A DNA stretch of 64,000 nucleotides from Ruminococcus sp. GTDB lineage: Bacteria > Bacillota > Clostridia > Oscillospirales > Acutalibacteraceae. The DNA is taken from contig JAFQPG010000007.1 in the NCBI GenBank assembly GCA_017411835.1, forward strand, positions 20,264 through 84,263, in the 5' to 3' direction. The translations under genes were made by a program, and so were the position numbers. Shown here piece by piece: positions 63,979 to 64,000 of the stretch. Numbering within the stretch: position 1 is the stretch's first letter; every line of letters begins with the position of its first letter. The notes under the pieces were generated by a model that saw only the letters and a program-made list of their open reading frames with translations, ran no database searches and was not told the DNA's origin.

Positions 63979-64000
63979 TTATGTTACCTCCTTTACCAAG

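Noticed and set aside
1-64000. tRNA, rRNA, CRISPR array, intact insertion sequence or prophage
   Set aside because: None was recognised on reading both strands. Short tRNA genes can be missed by eye; a tRNAscan-SE run would settle this.

Overview
The window looks like a chromosomal segment of an anaerobic, endospore-forming Clostridia species, probably of the Ruminococcaceae/Oscillospiraceae kind. Pointers are dipicolinate synthase genes (spores), a class III ribonucleotide reductase, a trimeric [FeFe] hydrogenase, PerR with a reverse rubrerythrin, three secreted proteins with type I dockerin repeats, and a secreted GH13 amylase. DNA is moderately AT-rich, genes are tightly packed, and AGGAGG-type ribosome sites and 17-bp-spaced sigma-A promoters are easy to see. 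No tRNA, rRNA, CRISPR array or intact mobile element was found.

Layout. 1-1.6 kb: dpaA/dpaB with a sigma-K-like promoter, and a DUF1540 gene. 1.7-3.6 kb: small accessory genes plus two decayed fragments (the C-terminus of a serine recombinase and an RHS/YD-repeat tail with an in-frame stop). 3.6-9.5 kb: an F420-ligase-like protein, recD2-comF-mreB, an SDR and an MGMT-type protein. 9.5-11.7 kb: rlmD with an inserted EEP-family gene flanked by a duplicated rlmD 3' end. 11.9-20.3 kb: murC, an HtrA-type protease, an NSS transporter, apbE, a GNAT, a lipoprotein resembling the SecD P1 head, and an O-antigen-ligase-like protein. 20.3-28.1 kb: a long leftward run, alr-polA-LMW phosphatase-rimI-tsaD-transglutaminase lipoprotein-ruvX-DUF896, with several ATGA overlaps. 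28.2-33.0 kb: putP, then nrdDG behind a promoter with NrdR boxes. 33.1-35.2 kb: a dockerin-bearing serine hydrolase and a HAD hydrolase.

35.4-43.8 kb is the most interesting block. A putative hydrogen/redox regulatory set (DRTGG protein, small HATPase, divergent H-cluster protein, second DRTGG protein, PHP phosphoesterase) lies directly upstream of the electron-bifurcating-type hydrogenase operon (HydC, a second HATPase, thioredoxin-like ferredoxin, HydB, HydA). The structural operon has its own strong promoter and a candidate Rex operator. The gene set suggests that H2 or redox state is sensed by an H-cluster-like protein and passed on by GHKL ATPases, but no partner kinase or regulator is visible.

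43.9-47.3 kb: a 58-aa gene, two secreted dockerin proteins and a flavin-binding protein. 47.6-51.3 kb: the conserved leftward rpmG-secE-nusG-rplK-rplA-rplJ-rplL cluster, with an L10 leader and two hairpins before rplK and rplA that resemble the 23S rRNA L1-binding site. 51.4-55.5 kb: a protein of unknown function, murI-DUF1934-argS, and a small membrane protein. 55.5-57.8 kb: rsmA and an RsmF-type methyltransferase. 57.8-61.4 kb: an Asn/Gln-rich 59-aa protein, a LUD protein, an amidase, perR-rubrerythrin, a PepSY lipoprotein and an FlK-like thioesterase. 61.6-64 kb: the GH13 amylase.
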